This document shows positions 8,661-18,199 of a stretch of DNA of 64,000 bases, in pieces (the first letter of the stretch is position 1; the number at the start of each line of letters is the position of its first letter). Made by a program: the position numbers and the translations under genes. The notes below the pieces were generated by a model that was not told where the DNA came from, ran no database searches, and saw only the letters and a list, made by a program, of their open reading frames with translations. This DNA comes from Geminocystis sp. M7585_C2015_104 (lineage in GTDB: Bacteria > Cyanobacteriota > Cyanobacteriia > Cyanobacteriales > Cyanobacteriaceae). The stretch covers positions 22,503-86,502 of the forward strand of contig DVEF01000079.1 in assembly GCA_015295805.1 (NCBI GenBank), read 5' to 3'.

Positions 8661-9893
8661 TTAACTGTTTTCATCAGTGGAGATGGGGGAGTTTTGTTTC
8701 TTTCTTTCCATCTCTTTCTCTTTCTCCTTCTGACGGTATTCTTTTAACAAGTCTGGTATGCCTGCACACCCCCCTGGTATAGTAGAGCGAGTGTATTCAC
8801 CCCCCCAGCAACAACAATAGTAACGGTTTTCTTCACTCAAGTTTTTAACACCAGTAAAATTGGCCCTTTCTACCACTGCACCAGTATATTCCCCCGTCTT
8901 ATAGTTAGGTTTTTCTGTGCGACTGCGGGGAGTGGCGGTGCGCACATCACCATAGAATAGTCTTACCCCCTTCAAGTTAGCCTCCGTCAGATTTGCCTCG
9001 TAGAGGATAGTGCGGGAAAGATTGCTTTTTGCCAAATCGCACTTACTTAAGTCCGCCCTAACCATATTAGCATCACTCAGATCTATCCAACGCAAATCTT
9101 GCCCCTTCAAATTACAACCTGCCAGTGACACCCCCAAATTGATTACTCGCATACCGTTTTCCCTGTCTTCCTCATAGCCTCCCTTACCGTCTAGGATGGG
9201 CCTCCCTAGGTGACTGTCTCGTTTTAAGGGGGTGATAAGACGGGAACGAGAGAGAAACCGTAGTATTTTAGCTTTCCCCGATGCGTCAACACTACTGAGA
9301 ATGGCAGCAGTACGACCTTCTGCAATAGCCCTTTCCTGCGGCCAATCTTCTAGCAACCCATCCGGTCCCAGTACTAAGTCTGAAATTCCTTGGAAGTACG
9401 CATCAATGGTTTGTTGCTGGGTTATGCGATTTTGTTGTATAGTTAAATCCCTAGATATTACATACTGTTGCCATGCTACATAGACAGCTAAAATGGCGAT
9501 CATAATTTGTCCTAGGGCCCCCACCCATTCCGCCCAGGAGCCAAATTCGTCATACTTGAATTGGGTCAACCAGCGGTTTATTTGCTCGTATACCCCTATA
9601 TACTTAAAAATCACAAGAATGGCTATCAGTAAGCCGATGAAACCGATAAGGGTTTGTCTCTCTTGGGGGGTGAGGAAAGTCCTAATCCATTCCGTTACTG
9701 GGGGGATGACTTGAATCAGGGAGAAGCAAAGGGTTAAGACTGCACCAGTAAATCCCAACCAGTGTACATTAGAGAAAACACCAAACAGTGCTGCCGCCAG
9801 AGAGATGAAAATCAGGCTGGAGTAGGATTTTTTCTCCCTCTTTATGTAGGTTAATTGTTTTGGCGGGATTTTTATATCCTGCAATTCTTCCAT
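8661..9893 (-). CDS. membrane-anchored pentapeptide-repeat protein
   Basis: This protein of about 410 residues has hydrophobic segments in its first third (ISLAAALFGVFSNVHWLGFTG; FIGLLIAILVIFKYIG; MIAILAVYVAWQQYV), then a soluble part with an (A/S)(D/N)LxX pentapeptide solenoid around residues 255-310 (ADLSKCDLAKSNLSRTILYE and following). A second repeat block and a charged KEKEKEMERKKQ tail follow. Pentapeptide solenoids form right-handed beta helices that often mimic nucleic acid or act as scaffolds. Function is unknown. A GTG at 9902 is an alternative start. It lies directly 3' of the DUF262 pair on the same strand. Confidence 0.75.
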   Translation of the reverse strand: MEELQDIKIPPKQLTYIKREKKSYSSLIFISLAAALFGVFSNVHWLGFTGAVLTLCFSLIQVIPPVTEWIRTFLTPQERQTLIGFIGLLIAILVIFKYIGVYEQINRWLTQFKYDEFGSWAEWVGALGQIMIAILAVYVAWQQYVISRDLTIQQNRITQQQTIDAYFQGISDLVLGPDGLLEDWPQERAIAEGRTAAILSSVDASGKAKILRFLSRSRLITPLKRDSHLGRPILDGKGGYEEDRENGMRVINLGVSLAGCNLKGQDLRWIDLSDANMVRADLSKCDLAKSNLSRTILYEANLTEANLKGVRLFYGDVRTATPRSRTEKPNYKTGEYTGAVVERANFTGVKNLSEENRYYCCCWGGEYTRSTIPGGCAGIPDLLKEYRQKEKEKEMERKKQNSPISTDENS

Positions 9894-10001
9894 GCTTCTC
9901 ACTGTCTGAGTGTTTGTACTTAATCCATTTTATCTCTTTTTCCCCATGTTCCTCATCCCCGCCATTTCCCAAAAATCATAGTGACTGTTGTTTTTATTAT
10001 C

Positions 10002-11660
10002 CTATTTTTTTCTAATATCCGGCCAAATTTCCGGAAAAGTGTCTGCCAAATATTCTGCCTTTTCTTTGAGTTCCTCCTCCCGCCACTCTGTCAGTCCCTT
10101 CAGACTTTTATTCAACTCCAAATCCTCCCCACTTGTTATATTATCCCTACTCTTGCAAAACGGGCTGATTCCTCGATGTTGTTTTTGTTGTTTACTTCCC
10201 TTTTTCTTGTTGCTAATTACTAGGGTTAAATTGGCCAAGCAATCTACCCATCTTTCATGGAATATGTTCCAATTACCTCCCAAATGTTCTTTCCACCACT
10301 TGTCTAATTTCTCCGGCATTATATGTTCAACTTCTAGGCTATTGAAATTGAGTTCTTTGCCGACGTTGTGTTCTTCTATGGACCCCAATATTAATCTAAC
10401 TGCCTTCCTTTTGTTGCTGGAGTATACTGGCTTGGCGATTATACTTTCTCTAAACATTGTCCTTGGGATATCTCCCTTTTTCTATTACTAATCCCCTTAT
10501 GAGTTCCCTTGCCCTATCCTACACAGATTTTCCTTCTACTTTCTCTTTTATTTCGCTGCATAATGAGGCGAAAACTCTGGCAAATCTCTGGTGTCTAACC
10601 TACATACAAAACGTCTTACCAAGAAATTTTCAACGGTTTTAAGGAGCTTAACAAAATCCTCCTCACTAATCATCTTCGGTTCGGAATGCCAATAATCATA
10701 ACATTTCAGTAGAAGCACATAAACGCTGTTGATGCCCGGTCTTTTTATTCTTTCCATACACCTAGATATTTTCTTGTTTTTCTCTTTCTACGGGAGGAAA
10801 GTGTGATAGTATTCTGAATACTTAGACAAGGATTCTATGTATTCCACCACGCCCATTTTTGCCTTCTCCTTTGTCTTGATATAGAGCTCATTTTCCCCGA
10901 TGGGATCTCCTTCTTTCATCAGATAAAAGCGTAAAAACTACCCCAATTTTTCTCCTTTTCCCTCCATGTCAAGCTAGTGTTTTTTGTAGATTTCATCCGC
11001 CTCCCTCTCATTCTTTATCCCAACAAACAGTTACGAATGAGATCGGCTTTGCCCAGATGTAGTCCCTTCAAGTATAGAACAGGGGTTGTCCTTTTCTCCT
11101 ATCTGAATAGAAACAATTTTAAACCGGTGTAGGAGAGTCTTCTTTATTTGTTCCAGTTTAGTTTTATCATGTTCTTTTGTCCTTTGCTTGTAGAAGTTGT
11201 AGCACTTTGATATTTTCTCATTCTCCCCTGTTTCTCTACCAACTCCTACATCTATAATCGTCTCAAAGTATTCTTTATCCCTCTTAGATGGTTTTATTTT
11301 GTAGTATGATTCTCCGCCTTATTCCCCATGACGATTAACCAGGTAATCCCCTTTAATTCCCCCAGCCAATTTACTGCCCGAATCCAACTGTTTTGCCCTT
11401 TTGGCAATGGCAGCCAGGAAAATAGAAACAGTCATCAGCCTTTGTTGTCCGTAAACTATGTGATATTGAGCCATTTATTTCGAATGACTATTGTTATCTT
11501 CTTCAACAACTATTGTCCCGAAAAAATGTTTGTATTCTTCGTCTTTTTGTTACAATAAATACTCAACATCTTCCCAGCTACAATGACGTTGGTACCTTGG
11601 GACAATATACTGTTTTTTCCCCTCTATGAATTTTACTAGTGTATAGTCCACTGCCTGCAT
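10002..11660 (-). pseudogene. decayed DUF262/DUF1524 (GmrSD-like) gene, tandem duplicate
   Basis: This is a broken copy of the intact neighbour. Starting at the ATG at 11660 the reading gives IEGKKQYIVPRYQRHCSW, then a stop; further on, KHFFGTIVVEEDNNSH and a stop; then YGQQRLMTVSIFLAAI (the intact copy has DGQQRLITVQILLSAI) and DYLVNRHGE with another stop; then 10757-10548 (LLLKCYDYWH; FLVRRFVCRLDTRDL) and 10457-10002 with the DUF1524 block VEHIMPEK and the ending FPEIWPDIRKK. At least three stops, frame changes and loss of the aspartate of the DGQQR motif make it inactive. The C-terminal 150 codons remain open, so a short fragment could still be made. Confidence 0.85.
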
Positions 11661-11758
11661 TCTTTCTTCCCACTCCACCACTCCGCTAGTGCCATTGTAG
11701 CATCAATCTTCTTCTCCGTAAACCCGTTATAATACAGTTCCTAGGTACCTCCTTTGTC

Positions 11759-13468
11759 TCAATCGTTGTTATTTTTCCTTCTGAAATCTGGCCAAATTTC
11801 CAGACAAATATCTGCCAAATATTCCGCCCTTTCTTTGAGCTCCTTATCCCCCCACTCTGTTATATTTTTGAAGTAGCGATTTAACTGCAATTTGCTTTCA
11901 GTGATGCATTTTTTTCTGTCTGCGAAGGGGCTAAGTTTTAGTCCTATGTTATCCTCTAATATAGTCAGATTTCCTAGGGAATTAATCCAAACCCTAACCC
12001 TATCCAGCTCATTTTGTCCTAAATAATCTCGCCACCAGTCATCTGGTTTTTCCGGGACTATATGTTCTACTCTTAGGTTATCAAATTTGATTGTTATTTC
12101 GGGGTTGATATACTCTTCTATGGATGCCAGTATTAGCATAACTGTATCTTTCTTATTGTGTTTATATATCCCCCTCCCATACAAACTTTCTCTGAAGGAA
12201 GCATCAGTGGGGTATTTCCTTTCACTAAATTTGTCTATCAACAGTTTCAACAACACCCCTCCGCCTAGCTGATTCTCCTCTACCATTGTGTTAATTTGTT
12301 TACATGTTGAGGGAAACAAATCTGACAATTCCCTTGTATCGATTTGGCATACAAAGCGTCTAATGAGGAAGTTTTCTAGAAGCTGGCAAACTTTAACAAA
12401 TTCTTCTTTGCCTATTAATCCCTTCTGCCTATAATCATAACAGTTTAACAGGAGAGAGTAAACACTACTGATCCTCAACTTTCCTATTCTTTCTAGGCAG
12501 CGGGAAATCTCTTTATCATCCTCTTCGTTTGGAGTTATAAATTTTCTATAATATTCGGCAAATCTATAAATTTCTTCTATGTATAACCTAACCCCCTCTT
12601 CTTGACATTTTCTCTTGTGTACCTGGGATTTTACTTGAAAGTAGAATTCGTTTCTTTTTGTCTGTAGTCCCTGTTTTGTGAGGAATAGACGAAGAAAATC
12701 TGTAAGTTCATCCCTGATTTCGTACTCTATTTTACTCCAATATTTGTCATAGACTATTTCTGCTTCCTCCTCTGGTATTTCCATCAATAAATAGTTGCGG
12801 ATCAAATCAGCTTGACTTAGGGGTTGCCCCTTGGCATTTAGACTTTCAAATATAAGATACGGATTATCTTGAGCTCCCAGGGATATACTGATAATTTTAA
12901 AGTTAACCAGTAGGGTACTTGTCAATTCTTTTAGCTCCTCTTCCGTCAGGCAATGTTCTCCTATTTTTGCCCTAAAAAAGTGATAGGCTTTGTATATATG
13001 AGAGTATTTTTTGAATTTTTTGATTCCTCCAACTACAGTATAGAAACAGCTACGGTCCACCCTAGAAGGTCTTATTTTATAATAGTCATCGCTGCGGTTA
13101 GCCTCATGACGATTGATAAGGTATTCCTCATGGATTTCTTGAGCCAATCCACTATCGCGTTTCAACTCCCTTGCCCTATCCCTAATGGCAGATAGGAGAA
13201 TTTGAACAGTAATTAGTCTCTGTTGTCCATCTATTAGAATAAATTTACTTAGCCTATTATTGGCTTCTTGCTGATTTTTCTGCGCTGCGGTAACAATAGA
13301 TCCAAAAAAATGAGGGTATTTCCCTTCACTCAGGTAGCATTCGAAAACATCATCCCATAGTTGTTGCCACTGTTTTTTTTCCCAACTATATGGCCGCTGG
13401 AAAACCGGCACAATATACTGTTTTTTCCCCTCGATAAATCCTCTTATTTTCTCCTCGCAAGCCTGCAT
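11759..13468 (-). CDS. DUF262 and DUF1524 domain protein (GmrSD-like, putative type IV restriction or related nuclease)
   Basis: At 569 residues it joins an N-terminal DUF262 (ParB-like nucleotidase fold; YIVPVFQRPYSW at residues 18-29, ILIDGQQRLITV at 77-88) to a C-terminal DUF1524 of the HNH/His-Me finger class (VEHIVPEKPDDWW; LGNLTILEDNIGLKLSPFADRK). In GmrSD-type enzymes the first domain binds and hydrolyses nucleotide and the second cuts DNA, typically DNA with modified cytosine. Both motifs look complete. The ATG follows a good GAGAAG ribosome-binding site. No methylase or other restriction subunit is adjacent; a decayed tandem copy lies immediately downstream. A role in phage defence is inferred from the family only. 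Confidence 0.85.
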   Translation of the reverse strand: MQACEEKIRGFIEGKKQYIVPVFQRPYSWEKKQWQQLWDDVFECYLSEGKYPHFFGSIVTAAQKNQQEANNRLSKFILIDGQQRLITVQILLSAIRDRARELKRDSGLAQEIHEEYLINRHEANRSDDYYKIRPSRVDRSCFYTVVGGIKKFKKYSHIYKAYHFFRAKIGEHCLTEEELKELTSTLLVNFKIISISLGAQDNPYLIFESLNAKGQPLSQADLIRNYLLMEIPEEEAEIVYDKYWSKIEYEIRDELTDFLRLFLTKQGLQTKRNEFYFQVKSQVHKRKCQEEGVRLYIEEIYRFAEYYRKFITPNEEDDKEISRCLERIGKLRISSVYSLLLNCYDYRQKGLIGKEEFVKVCQLLENFLIRRFVCQIDTRELSDLFPSTCKQINTMVEENQLGGGVLLKLLIDKFSERKYPTDASFRESLYGRGIYKHNKKDTVMLILASIEEYINPEITIKFDNLRVEHIVPEKPDDWWRDYLGQNELDRVRVWINSLGNLTILEDNIGLKLSPFADRKKCITESKLQLNRYFKNITEWGDKELKERAEYLADICLEIWPDFRRKNNND

Positions 13469-13565
13469 TTTCTTCTCAAGAAGTATTGGCTCGTAAAAAT
13501 TATATCACCGTCTTGTGGTAATAGAGATGATCAGGTAAATAATGCAACTGAATACAACCGTAAAA

Positions 13566-14702
13566 ATGAAGGTAATAGGATTAATGAGTGGCACTTCCGT
13601 AGATGGCATTGATGCGGCATTGGTGGATATAGAAGGAGAGGGTTTGGAGATACAAGTGAAGTTATTAGCAGGACAAACCTTCCCCTATAAGACATCTGTG
13701 AGAGAAGAGATTTTAGCAGTGTGTGGGGGTAAGCGTCTATCCGTAGAGGAGTTGGCCCGCTTGGATTATACCATAGCTGAGGAATTTGCCAGGGCCGCCC
13801 TCAATATAATTCCAGTTAACACAAAGGTAGACCTGATAGGCTCCCATGGACAAACAGTATACCACCAACCACCCAAGAGAAATCAATTGGGGTATAGTTT
13901 ACAGTTGGGGAGGGGAGATGTGATTGCCCGTTTGACAGGTATAGACACGGTGAGCAATTTCAGGGTAGCAGACATAGCTCAGGGAGGACAAGGGGCCCCT
14001 TTAGTGGCTAAGATAGATGTTTGTTTTTATCGTCACCCTCACCGTCATCGTTGTCTGCAAAATATCGGTGGTATTGGCAATGTTACCTATCTCCCTCCCA
14101 CTAGCCTTTTCCATTGGCAAGAAAAAATCCTTGGTTTTGATACTGGCCCTGGAAATGTTTTAATAGACCTAGCGGTACAACAGCTGACTAATAATCAACT
14201 TCATTTTGACTTAAACGGGGAATGGAGTCGTCAAGGAAAGCCTTGTGAGGCTTTGGTCAAAAAGTGGCTAAAACAGGAATTTTTCCGCCGAAAACCGCCA
14301 AAATCTACTGGTAGAGAACTTTTTGGGTTGGAATACCTACGTCAGTGTCGTCTGGATGCCGACAAGTATAATCTTTCCCCTGCTGACTTCCTGGCTACCC
14401 TAACGGAATTGACTGCCGCCTCTATTGCCGAAAGTTATCGTCGTTTTTTGCCCTCTCTACCCCAGGATGTCATTCTAGCCGGTGGTGGTGCCCGAAATCT
14501 GTATTTGCGAGAAAGACTACAATATCATCTCCCCCAGTGTCGTTTGCTGACAAGTGATGATTTTGGCATTAACAGTGAATTTAAGGAAGCCATTGCCTTT
14601 GCCATCCTTGCCTATTGGCATCTTCAGAATTATCCTGGCAATTTGCCTCAGGTTACTGGCGCCAAGAGGGAAGTAGTACTGGGACAACTATATCGAAATT
14701 AA
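13566..14702 (+). CDS. anmK: anhydro-N-acetylmuramic acid kinase
   Basis: AnmK cleaves and phosphorylates 1,6-anhydro-MurNAc from peptidoglycan turnover to give MurNAc-6-phosphate. The family begins with IGLMSGTSVDGIDAA, present here right after the ATG at 13566, so this start is preferred over an ATG eight codons upstream (13542). Other family blocks are SHGQTVYH, QGGQGAPLV (catalytic aspartate-containing loop follows with KID), NIGGIGNVTYL, GFDTGPGNVLID and LAGGGARN near the C-terminus. The length of 378 residues is normal. It is divergent from the DUF262 gene and stands alone. Confidence 0.93.
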   Translation: MKVIGLMSGTSVDGIDAALVDIEGEGLEIQVKLLAGQTFPYKTSVREEILAVCGGKRLSVEELARLDYTIAEEFARAALNIIPVNTKVDLIGSHGQTVYHQPPKRNQLGYSLQLGRGDVIARLTGIDTVSNFRVADIAQGGQGAPLVAKIDVCFYRHPHRHRCLQNIGGIGNVTYLPPTSLFHWQEKILGFDTGPGNVLIDLAVQQLTNNQLHFDLNGEWSRQGKPCEALVKKWLKQEFFRRKPPKSTGRELFGLEYLRQCRLDADKYNLSPADFLATLTELTAASIAESYRRFLPSLPQDVILAGGGARNLYLRERLQYHLPQCRLLTSDDFGINSEFKEAIAFAILAYWHLQNYPGNLPQVTGAKREVVLGQLYRN

Positions 14703-14842
14703 ATGAAAACTGGCTTAATTTTGGGTATAAAACGGAAATTGTTAAAAAATGTGGCTAAATATTAATAATTCTAAAGAAAGGTATTTTGGCCGAAAAAAAG
14801 ATGTTAATTTGAAATGTAACTGATATAGCAAACAAGGGAAAT

Positions 14843-15010
14843 ATGTATAGGGAAAAAGACTTAGTCAGTGCAGCATTGACAGCGGCTATCGGTGCAGGTA
14901 TTGTGACTTCCTATGCCGTGGGCCAGGGTCAAAATCCACTAGTCGCCCTTGCAATTACCATCTTTTCCGCCCTTCTGGCCGTTATCATCTACCAAGCTGA
15001 CCTTATTTGA
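14843..15010 (+). CDS. small membrane protein (55 aa), unrecognised
   Basis: This short frame starts with ATG at 14843, preceded by AAGGGAA as a ribosome-binding site. After MYREKDLVSAA comes a glycine/alanine-rich hydrophobic stretch and a second one (VALAITIFSALLAVIIYQ), so it could form a two-helix membrane hairpin. It lies alone between anmK and psbO. The clean start, ribosome-binding site and amphipathic layout suggest a real gene. I do not recognise the family. Confidence 0.55.
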   Translation: MYREKDLVSAALTAAIGAGIVTSYAVGQGQNPLVALAITIFSALLAVIIYQADLI

Positions 15011-15246
15011 GGCTACTGGCAAATTGTAACAGATTATTAATTAGTGCAAAGAAAAATAAAGAGAATAGGGGCATGGGGCGGGGGTTGAAAAATAGAGTTT
15101 GGGGGGAGGGGAAAAAATGGTATAGAAGTACTCCTGATTTGATAAAGTAGATCACGATAAATGGAAACCGACTAACTAATAACAGGGGAGAGAATATTAA
15201 CCCTTTTGAAAAAGTTTAAAGAAAATTGAAAAAGAGAGGTTAATTT

Positions 15247-16077
15247 ATGAGAGTACGTGGCCTTTTAGTGGCTTTTCTTATCTTCTGCCTGGGGTTTTTA
15301 AATGCCTGTAGCGAAAAGGCAGTACAGGCAAAGGACCCTCGTCAACTCACCTATGATGAAATTCTGGGCACGGGATTAGCCAACAAGTGTCCGGAAATAT
15401 CAGAGTACACACGGGGGAGTATACCGATTTCGCCAGACAAGCCGCTGCAGGTAGTAGACATGTGTTTGGAACCTCAGGAGTTTTTTGTCAAGGAGGAGGG
15501 CACCAAGAGACAAGAGGGAGAATTTGTCAAGGGCAAACTGCTAACTAGACAGACTACCAGTTTAACGGAAATGCGGGGCACCCTGACATTGGATGAGAAT
15601 GGAGTATTAACCCTCACAGAGGAAGACGGGATTGACTTCCAACTGGTGACTGTACAACTGCCGGGTGGCGAACAGGTGCCCTTTATGTTTACCATTAAGA
15701 AACTGGTGGCCCAGAGTGAACCAGGCTTCACGGCAGTCAACACCTCCGCCGACTTCACTGGCAAATTCAAGGTGCCCCCCTACCGTGGCGCCTCCTTCTT
15801 AGATCCCCGTGCCCGTGGCCTCAGTAGCGGTTATGATAGTGCTGTGGGCTTACCCGCCGCCGCCGATAAGGAAGAGTACATGCGTGGCAACATCAAACTA
15901 GCTGAGGTAAGAGAAGGACAGATTTCCCTCAAAATCACCAAGGTGGATGGGGAAACAGGGGAAATCGGCGGTGTGTTTGAAAGTGAACAGCCTTCCTCCA
16001 CAGACCTAGGTGCGGAGGAACCAAAGGATGTTAAAATTCGTGGTGTCTTCTATGCCCGTTTAGAACCTCAAGTTTAA
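15247..16077 (+). CDS. psbO: photosystem II manganese-stabilising protein PsbO
   Basis: PsbO is the lumenal extrinsic 33-kDa subunit that stabilises the Mn4CaO5 cluster. At 276 residues it has a signal peptide, then the conserved LTYDEILGTGLANKCPE start of the mature protein, the disulfide pair Cys48/Cys73, VKEEGTKRQ, LTRQTTSL, DGIDFQ, the YRGASFLDPRARGL-GYDSAVGLPA loop and the GGVFESEQPSSTDLGAEEPKDVKIRGVFY ending split over two strands. The signal peptide ends in LNAC, so Cys21 could be a lipoprotein acceptor. GAGAGG lies before the ATG. Confidence 0.97.
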   Translation: MRVRGLLVAFLIFCLGFLNACSEKAVQAKDPRQLTYDEILGTGLANKCPEISEYTRGSIPISPDKPLQVVDMCLEPQEFFVKEEGTKRQEGEFVKGKLLTRQTTSLTEMRGTLTLDENGVLTLTEEDGIDFQLVTVQLPGGEQVPFMFTIKKLVAQSEPGFTAVNTSADFTGKFKVPPYRGASFLDPRARGLSSGYDSAVGLPAAADKEEYMRGNIKLAEVREGQISLKITKVDGETGEIGGVFESEQPSSTDLGAEEPKDVKIRGVFYARLEPQV

Positions 16078-16185
16078 CCAGCTTGACCTTTAGGGAGGGG
16101 GATTTTTTCCTAGTCCTCCTCTTACTTGTCGGCAATGGTGTTAGAATTGAGGATTTAGCAGTAGCTCAACGGAAATACTAGACAA

Positions 16186-17094
16186 ATGTCTTTACTGGAC
16201 TGGTTTGACAACTTACGTAGGTCGAAACCGAGAATAAATCCCCCCCCCAGAGAGATTGCCGACGGTTTATGGACTAAGTGTCCAGAATGTGGTGCCCTCT
16301 CCTACACCAAGGATTTAAAGGCCAATTGTATGGTGTGTTTGGAATGTGGCCACCATCTGTTAGTGCCTAGTGAAGAAAGAATTGCCCAACTGATAGATGC
16401 AAAGACATGGAAGCCTTTAAATGAGCACATTCTGCCCACTGATCCCCTTAAATTTTATGATCGCAAGAGCTACGCTGAAAGACTAAAAGAATCACAGGCG
16501 AAAACCTCCCTCACAGACGCGGTACAAACCGGTGTGGGCTTGATAGACGGATTGCCCGTAGCCCTAGGGGTGATGGATTTCCGTTTTATGGGAGGCAGTA
16601 TGGGCTCAGTGGTAGGGGAGAAACTCACCCGTTTGATTGAATATGCTACTGCCAATAGTCTCCCTCTGGTGATTGTCTGTGCCTCTGGTGGGGCCAGGAT
16701 GCAAGAGGGTATGCTCAGTTTGATGCAAATGGCTAAGATTTCTGGCGCGCTACAAAGACACCACGAAAATAATCTCCTATATATATCGGTATTAACTCAT
16801 CCTACAACTGGGGGAGTGACAGCAAGTTTTGCCATGCTGGGAGACTTGATTCTGGCAGAACCCAGGGCAACTATAGGTTTTGCAGGCAGAAGGGTTATTG
16901 AACAGACTTTGAGAGAAAAATTGCCAGAAGGTTTTCAGACTTCCGAGTATCTTTTAAAACACGGGTTTATAGATGCTATTGTACCCCGGCCCCAGTTAAA
17001 GAAAACCCTGGCTCAGCTAATCAGCTTACATCAGCCATTTTATCCCATTGGCAACCACAACCATCACCGGCCTTCACAGCCTCAACCCTGTTAG
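16186..17094 (+). CDS. accD: acetyl-CoA carboxylase carboxyltransferase subunit beta
   Basis: AccD, with AccA, transfers the carboxyl group from carboxybiotin to acetyl-CoA, the first step of fatty acid synthesis. A four-cysteine zinc ribbon (Cys32, 35, 51, 54) precedes the crotonase-like carboxyltransferase domain, with [11 protein letters not shown] and [17 protein letters not shown] forming the oxyanion and acyl-CoA site. The length of 302 residues is normal. The C-terminal tail ([12 protein letters not shown]) is low complexity and not conserved. Start ATG at 16186; the gap from psbO is 108 bases, without a clear terminator. Confidence 0.96.
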   Translation: MSLLDWFDNLRRSKPRINPPPREIADGLWTKCPECGALSYTKDLKANCMVCLECGHHLLVPSEERIAQLIDAKTWKPLNEHILPTDPLKFYDRKSYAERLKESQAKTSLTDAVQTGVGLIDGLPVALGVMDFRFMGGSMGSVVGEKLTRLIEYATANSLPLVIVCASGGARMQEGMLSLMQMAKISGALQRHHENNLLYISVLTHPTTGGVTASFAMLGDLILAEPRATIGFAGRRVIEQTLREKLPEGFQTSEYLLKHGFIDAIVPRPQLKKTLAQLISLHQPFYPIGNHNHHRPSQPQPC

Positions 17095-17185
17095 TCGGGG
17101 GGTGTTGCCCAGAAGAATTAATGTTTGTCCTAGGCGAAAATTTGAGTTAATCTAGTGGTGCAGTATTAGGCACATCCTATACCCT

Positions 17186-17932
17186 ATGGACAAAACCACT
17201 CCTATCCCCCCACAAACCTCTACCACTGCCATCTCTGACATAGAGGAATTGACTATTACTCTTGCCATCAGAAACTTTAATCCCACCCTTCTTAGTTATG
17301 AATTACTTACCATGAGTGGCATTGTCCCCACCACCTGGGAATTGGCAAATCAGCCTGTTGTCAACCCCAGGATTTCCCAAGTTAGTTTCAAGAATGGCGT
17401 TAATATTGTCGCTCAGGGTAATACTATCAGTTTTCTTGAAGCGGTGGCCAATAAACCACTAGGTCAGCTACAATTTGCCCAGGTGGCTCTACAATACATA
17501 GACAAGATGTCAAATGCCGAATATCAGGCAATTAGTTTTACCCCCCGATTGGTTATTCCCCTCTCTGCCGTTGATGAGGATGCCGGTAAGGACTTTATCA
17601 ATCAGACTTTCCTCAATACCGGCCCCTGGCAACACTTCGGTCATACCACCCCTCAAACCGCCCTCAGTCTCTTCTACGAGTTGGACAACTGCCGTTTCTC
17701 CCTCAACATCAACCCTGCCCGTCTCCAACAACCTGATAATTCTTTTGTTTCTGCCGTTTTATTTGTTGGTAGCTTCAATTATCCTCTCCCTTCCAACACT
17801 TCTGACATCCTCTCTCAATTGAGACTCTGTGTCAACTCCTGGCCCCAAGACTTACACACTTTCCATGACTTCGTCTATCAAAAGATTCTCCAACGAGCCA
17901 TCCCCCCTCGGGAAACTTTATTTAACTTATAA
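17186..17932 (+). CDS. unrecognised protein (248 aa)
   Basis: This soluble protein has no signal peptide or membrane segment and no motif I can assign. The N-terminal 10 residues are Pro/Thr-rich; the rest alternates predicted strands and helices (for example ISQVSFKNGVNIVAQGNTISFLEAV, then LFYELDNCRFSLNINPARLQ split by a loop), which resembles a compact alpha/beta or beta-barrel fold. It lies 91 bases after accD. Codon use looks like that of its neighbours, so it is probably a real chromosomal gene. Confidence 0.6.
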   Translation: MDKTTPIPPQTSTTAISDIEELTITLAIRNFNPTLLSYELLTMSGIVPTTWELANQPVVNPRISQVSFKNGVNIVAQGNTISFLEAVANKPLGQLQFAQVALQYIDKMSNAEYQAISFTPRLVIPLSAVDEDAGKDFINQTFLNTGPWQHFGHTTPQTALSLFYELDNCRFSLNINPARLQQPDNSFVSAVLFVGSFNYPLPSNTSDILSQLRLCVNSWPQDLHTFHDFVYQKILQRAIPPRETLFNL

Positions 17933-18199
17933 TACCCCCTCTCACGGCTCACCAGTTGACAATTTTTATTGTTAAAATTTGGCGCGGCCCCGGGTCCATC
18001 CTCCCCCCCCCGCCTCCCCTTTGTCAAGGGAGTCAGGGAAAAATTGGAAGGTGAAAACTGGAGAAGAAAAAGAGACGGAAATCAGTAAGTTTATAGTTCG
18101 GTTATAACACTCCACAACGGAGTAGAAAAAGTTAGGATGGATGTGGTATATAGAGTAGGGCCGTGATCTTGGAAGGTAAAAAAAGATGGGAGACTGGGG

